From NCBI GenBank assembly GCA_027886175.1, contig JAJNNQ010000040.1, forward strand, positions 23,952,001 through 24,016,000: DNA of 64,000 nt, in the 5' to 3' direction. How positions within the stretch are numbered: position 1 is the stretch's first letter; each line of letters starts with the position of its first letter. Shown here one piece after another: positions 61,762-64,000 of the stretch. Below the pieces are notes generated by a model. The model saw nothing but the letters and a program-made list of their open reading frames with translations, searched no databases and was not told where the DNA came from. Both the position numbers and the translations under genes were made by a program. Source of the stretch: Phylloscopus collybita. Taxonomy: Eukaryota > Chordata > Aves > Passeriformes > Phylloscopidae.

Positions 61762-61904
61762 TGCAAATTCTGAGGTATCTTCAGAAGTGTGGCAAACTTA
61801 AAATGATGGCTGTGGTGAGAACCTCTCTTCAGAAAGTTGTGGTGTTGTTGCATCGTTTACAGAGGATGGCAGTTTCTTCTCCCCGTTACCAGAAGCTTTG
61901 TAAG
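61761..61904 (+). CDS. UTRN: Candidate first coding exon of G-utrophin (Up113 isoform)
   Basis: A 48-codon ORF that starts with A at -3 and runs open to a strong donor, AAG|GTAAGA. It ends in phase 0, the phase in which exon 55 ends and exon 56 must begin. It sits in intron 55, where the dystrophin Dp116 promoter and the mammalian G-utrophin promoter lie. Dp116 likewise has a short unique first exon. The peptide begins MQILRYLQKCGKLKMMAVV and ends SSPRYQKLCK. It has 11 Lys/Arg and no Asp or Glu, and the middle (LQKVVVLLHRLQR) could form a basic amphipathic helix. I do not recall the mammalian G-utrophin N-terminus well enough to compare. A downstream Met (residue 15, 16 or 36) is another possible start. 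Expected product: this peptide plus the last part of the rod and the whole C-terminal dystroglycan-binding region. Confidence 0.6.
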
Positions 61905-64000
61905 GTAAGAAACGTAAGCCCTAAATGTCGAGTGTGTGTGTTGCTAACTCTGTCTTTCTGGGATAAAAGGAAAAGAAAGTGAGCATGGGATGAGTGTCAA
62001 AATCATTTAGGCTGTATAGTATTTTTAAGCCTGTAATGCTGTCCATGTGTGTTTTGTTAAAGAATGCAATACAAAAAAATCCAAAACAAAACAACCCTGT
62101 GCTTGTCAGAGTGATACATTTTTTTAGAAAAGTGCTCTCTTGCCCACCATTTAGGTGCCTGGAAGGAAATGGTTATGTTCAGTGATTTTTTTCCTTAAAT
62201 GCTATCAGTTCTTTTCTCAGGGAGTTAGTTATTTCTGGGTAAATGGGACTCTTTAACTCCTGTGTACCCATTTTGTAGAATAACTGTGTTTTGCCATGCC
62301 CAATGTTATTTTTCTTTTGAGCTTTATGAAACTTTTAATTAAGAATGAGTTCAGCAGACTTAATATTCAGCTGTTAATTTCTGCTTTCACTGACTGAGCT
62401 CTTTCAGTTAAAAAAAAAAAAAAAACAGGAAAATTTGGAGGAAAAGCATGTTGACATAGGCTACCACTTATTGCTATTTTTGATGGTACCTGGTTTGGTG
62501 GCTGATTGTTTCTGTTTCCAAAGATGGTGTTTACGTTTTGGTTTTTTTTTTTTTTTTTTTACAGGATCATTAGTTCTGAACCTTAATGCTATGGTGATGA
62601 TCTGAGATATACCTAGTAAAATTCACTTTTATAAGTAGTTTGATAACTCACCAGATTAAAATAAGTAAATAAAATTAATAAACTTCTAACTGATCTCTAA
62701 AGTCCATGAGTTAGTACTGTTGCAGTGTTGATGCCTGTGTGATGTGGTCGTACTGTGCTAATATTATTGAACTTTTAGTATAAGAATTCTGTCTTGAAAC
62801 TTTGCAAAATTATAAAATTTGATAGGTCTTCAGCTGTATATATACACTGACATAACATTACACAAATTCTATTTGGCTGCCTTTGAAGTAGTTTTTCTCT
62901 TCTTGTTGCTTATGATACTTTAAAAGTATCTGTGTTTTTTAATGAAAATGTCTATGTTTTGCATACAAGGTGTGTGAGAACCAAAGTTTTGTTCTGATGA
63001 TAAAGCGAAGCCACCTTAACTCATCTTACCTGCTTCAATCTGAAATGTGCTTTCTGTTGTGAGGAATTTAAAAATTACATCAAGTGAAAGATCCCGTCCT
63101 TAGAGTAAGGTTTGAAAGTAAGGAAAAAGTATCATGCAGGATGTTGTTTGTAGCGGTGAAGTTCTGGCATATGGGGAAAAATATTTTATTCAAATAGCTG
63201 TTTCAGCATGCTTCAGTTTTCCAAGCTGTACTAATAGATGCATCTTCATTATGAAGAATGAGAGACAGTAGTTTGTGTACACACAAGCTGTTTTAACAAA
63301 CAGTTCTCAGTTGTTCTTGTCTATCAGTTACCATTAAACAGCCTGTTTGCTTTTGTGAGTAAAGCAGGGGTTTTTTTATAATGTAAAGATACAGCTTATA
63401 ATTGTCTGTTCAGTCACATTTCTTGTATAAACTTGTTTGTGAAATGTTTGTCAAGCCACTGTTTAGTGACTCTTACAGTAATAATTATTTGTTAATTAGC
63501 CTGAGAGCCCAGTAAATGGTTGCATACTTAATTTGTTGAGTTTAAATCTACCCAAGGGGTAGTGACAAAAAATCTTCTAAAAGGCTGTTACTAAAATATA
63601 TTTTCTGATTTGAGAAAGTAATAGCCTTGGGAATACACATTGCTTAAAATTACACAGTTTTTTGTTTGTTTGTTAAAAAGTCACGTGGCTTAGTTTTTCA
63701 GATGTCTGTGCTTAGTTTACTGAAGGTAGAATTGTTGGTCTTCTTGTAGAGTTAAATCAGACACTAATTGAGGAGGGAAAAAGAGAAATGCTTTACGATC
63801 CCAGTCACTTCCAGCAGGTGTCAATGTAAGGCAATGATAGATGGAAGTCTGGTGATGGAAACGTTAATGCTTAGATGAGAAAATGTATGGAAATTACTAA
63901 AAGCAACCATGACAGCATGTCAGGAAGGATTTCTTGTAGTGCCCTGTATGCTCCTGTCTTTGGAATGTCAGACGTTTGTATGTATCTTGTGCACTCTCTG

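Larger units (their letters stand above)
57387..64000 (+). other. UTRN: Intron 55 (5' part, runs off the window)
   Basis: More than 6.6 kb of intron, with exon 56 not reached. It holds a (TTG)n patch at 59279-59298, T19 at 61565-61583, an A run near 62410-62425, a T run near 62541-62561, and the candidate internal promoter and first exon at 61653-61904. The remainder shows no recognised element. Confidence 0.85.

Overview
The window is vertebrate, most likely avian, nuclear DNA of about 37-40% GC by eye. The avian call rests on four CR1 LINE copies with the typical CR1 3' end, an LTR of the kind common in songbird genomes, short introns and the absence of mammalian SINEs. A passerine is plausible but not proven.

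The window lies inside one gene on the + strand: UTRN (utrophin), the autosomal paralogue of dystrophin. Thirty-one coding exons were placed from 1742 to 57386. They total 4937 bp, or 1646 codons, and form one continuous open reading frame in which every splice phase agrees. Exons are named here by their dystrophin (DMD) counterparts: 22-40, 42-48 and 51-55. Most match the dystrophin exon length to the base. They encode the middle of the spectrin-repeat rod, from about dystrophin repeat R6 to the first half of R22. The actin-binding N-terminus lies upstream of the window. The WW, EF-hand, ZZ and coiled-coil regions lie downstream.

Layout: 1-1741 is intron. Exons 22-26 (1742-10440) are widely spaced, with a CR1 at 6.3 kb. 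Exon 27 is followed within about 16 bp by a 0.9-kb CR1. Exons 28-39 (14434-26703) are denser, with a solo LTR in intron 34. The stretch 27520-32659 is unusual. It holds an intact counterpart of dystrophin exon 40, which mammalian utrophin lacks, and a decayed counterpart of exon 41, the other half of repeat R15. Exons 42-48 and 51-55 follow. Exons 49-50, which encode most of R19, are absent as in other utrophins. Exon 46 uses a GC donor.

From 57387 to the end is the intron after exon 55, the position that carries the Dp116 promoter in dystrophin and the G-utrophin promoter in mammals. At 61653-61904 it contains a TATA box, a short leader with an upstream ORF, and a 48-codon ORF ending at a strong donor in phase 0, the phase needed to join exon 56. 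I read this as the first exon of the avian G-utrophin (Up113) isoform.

The most interesting points are the retained exon 40, the exon 41 relic, and the G-utrophin promoter and first exon with its acid-free, strongly basic N-terminus. Family identity and exon equivalences come from remembered human utrophin and dystrophin sequences; no alignment or transcript data were available.
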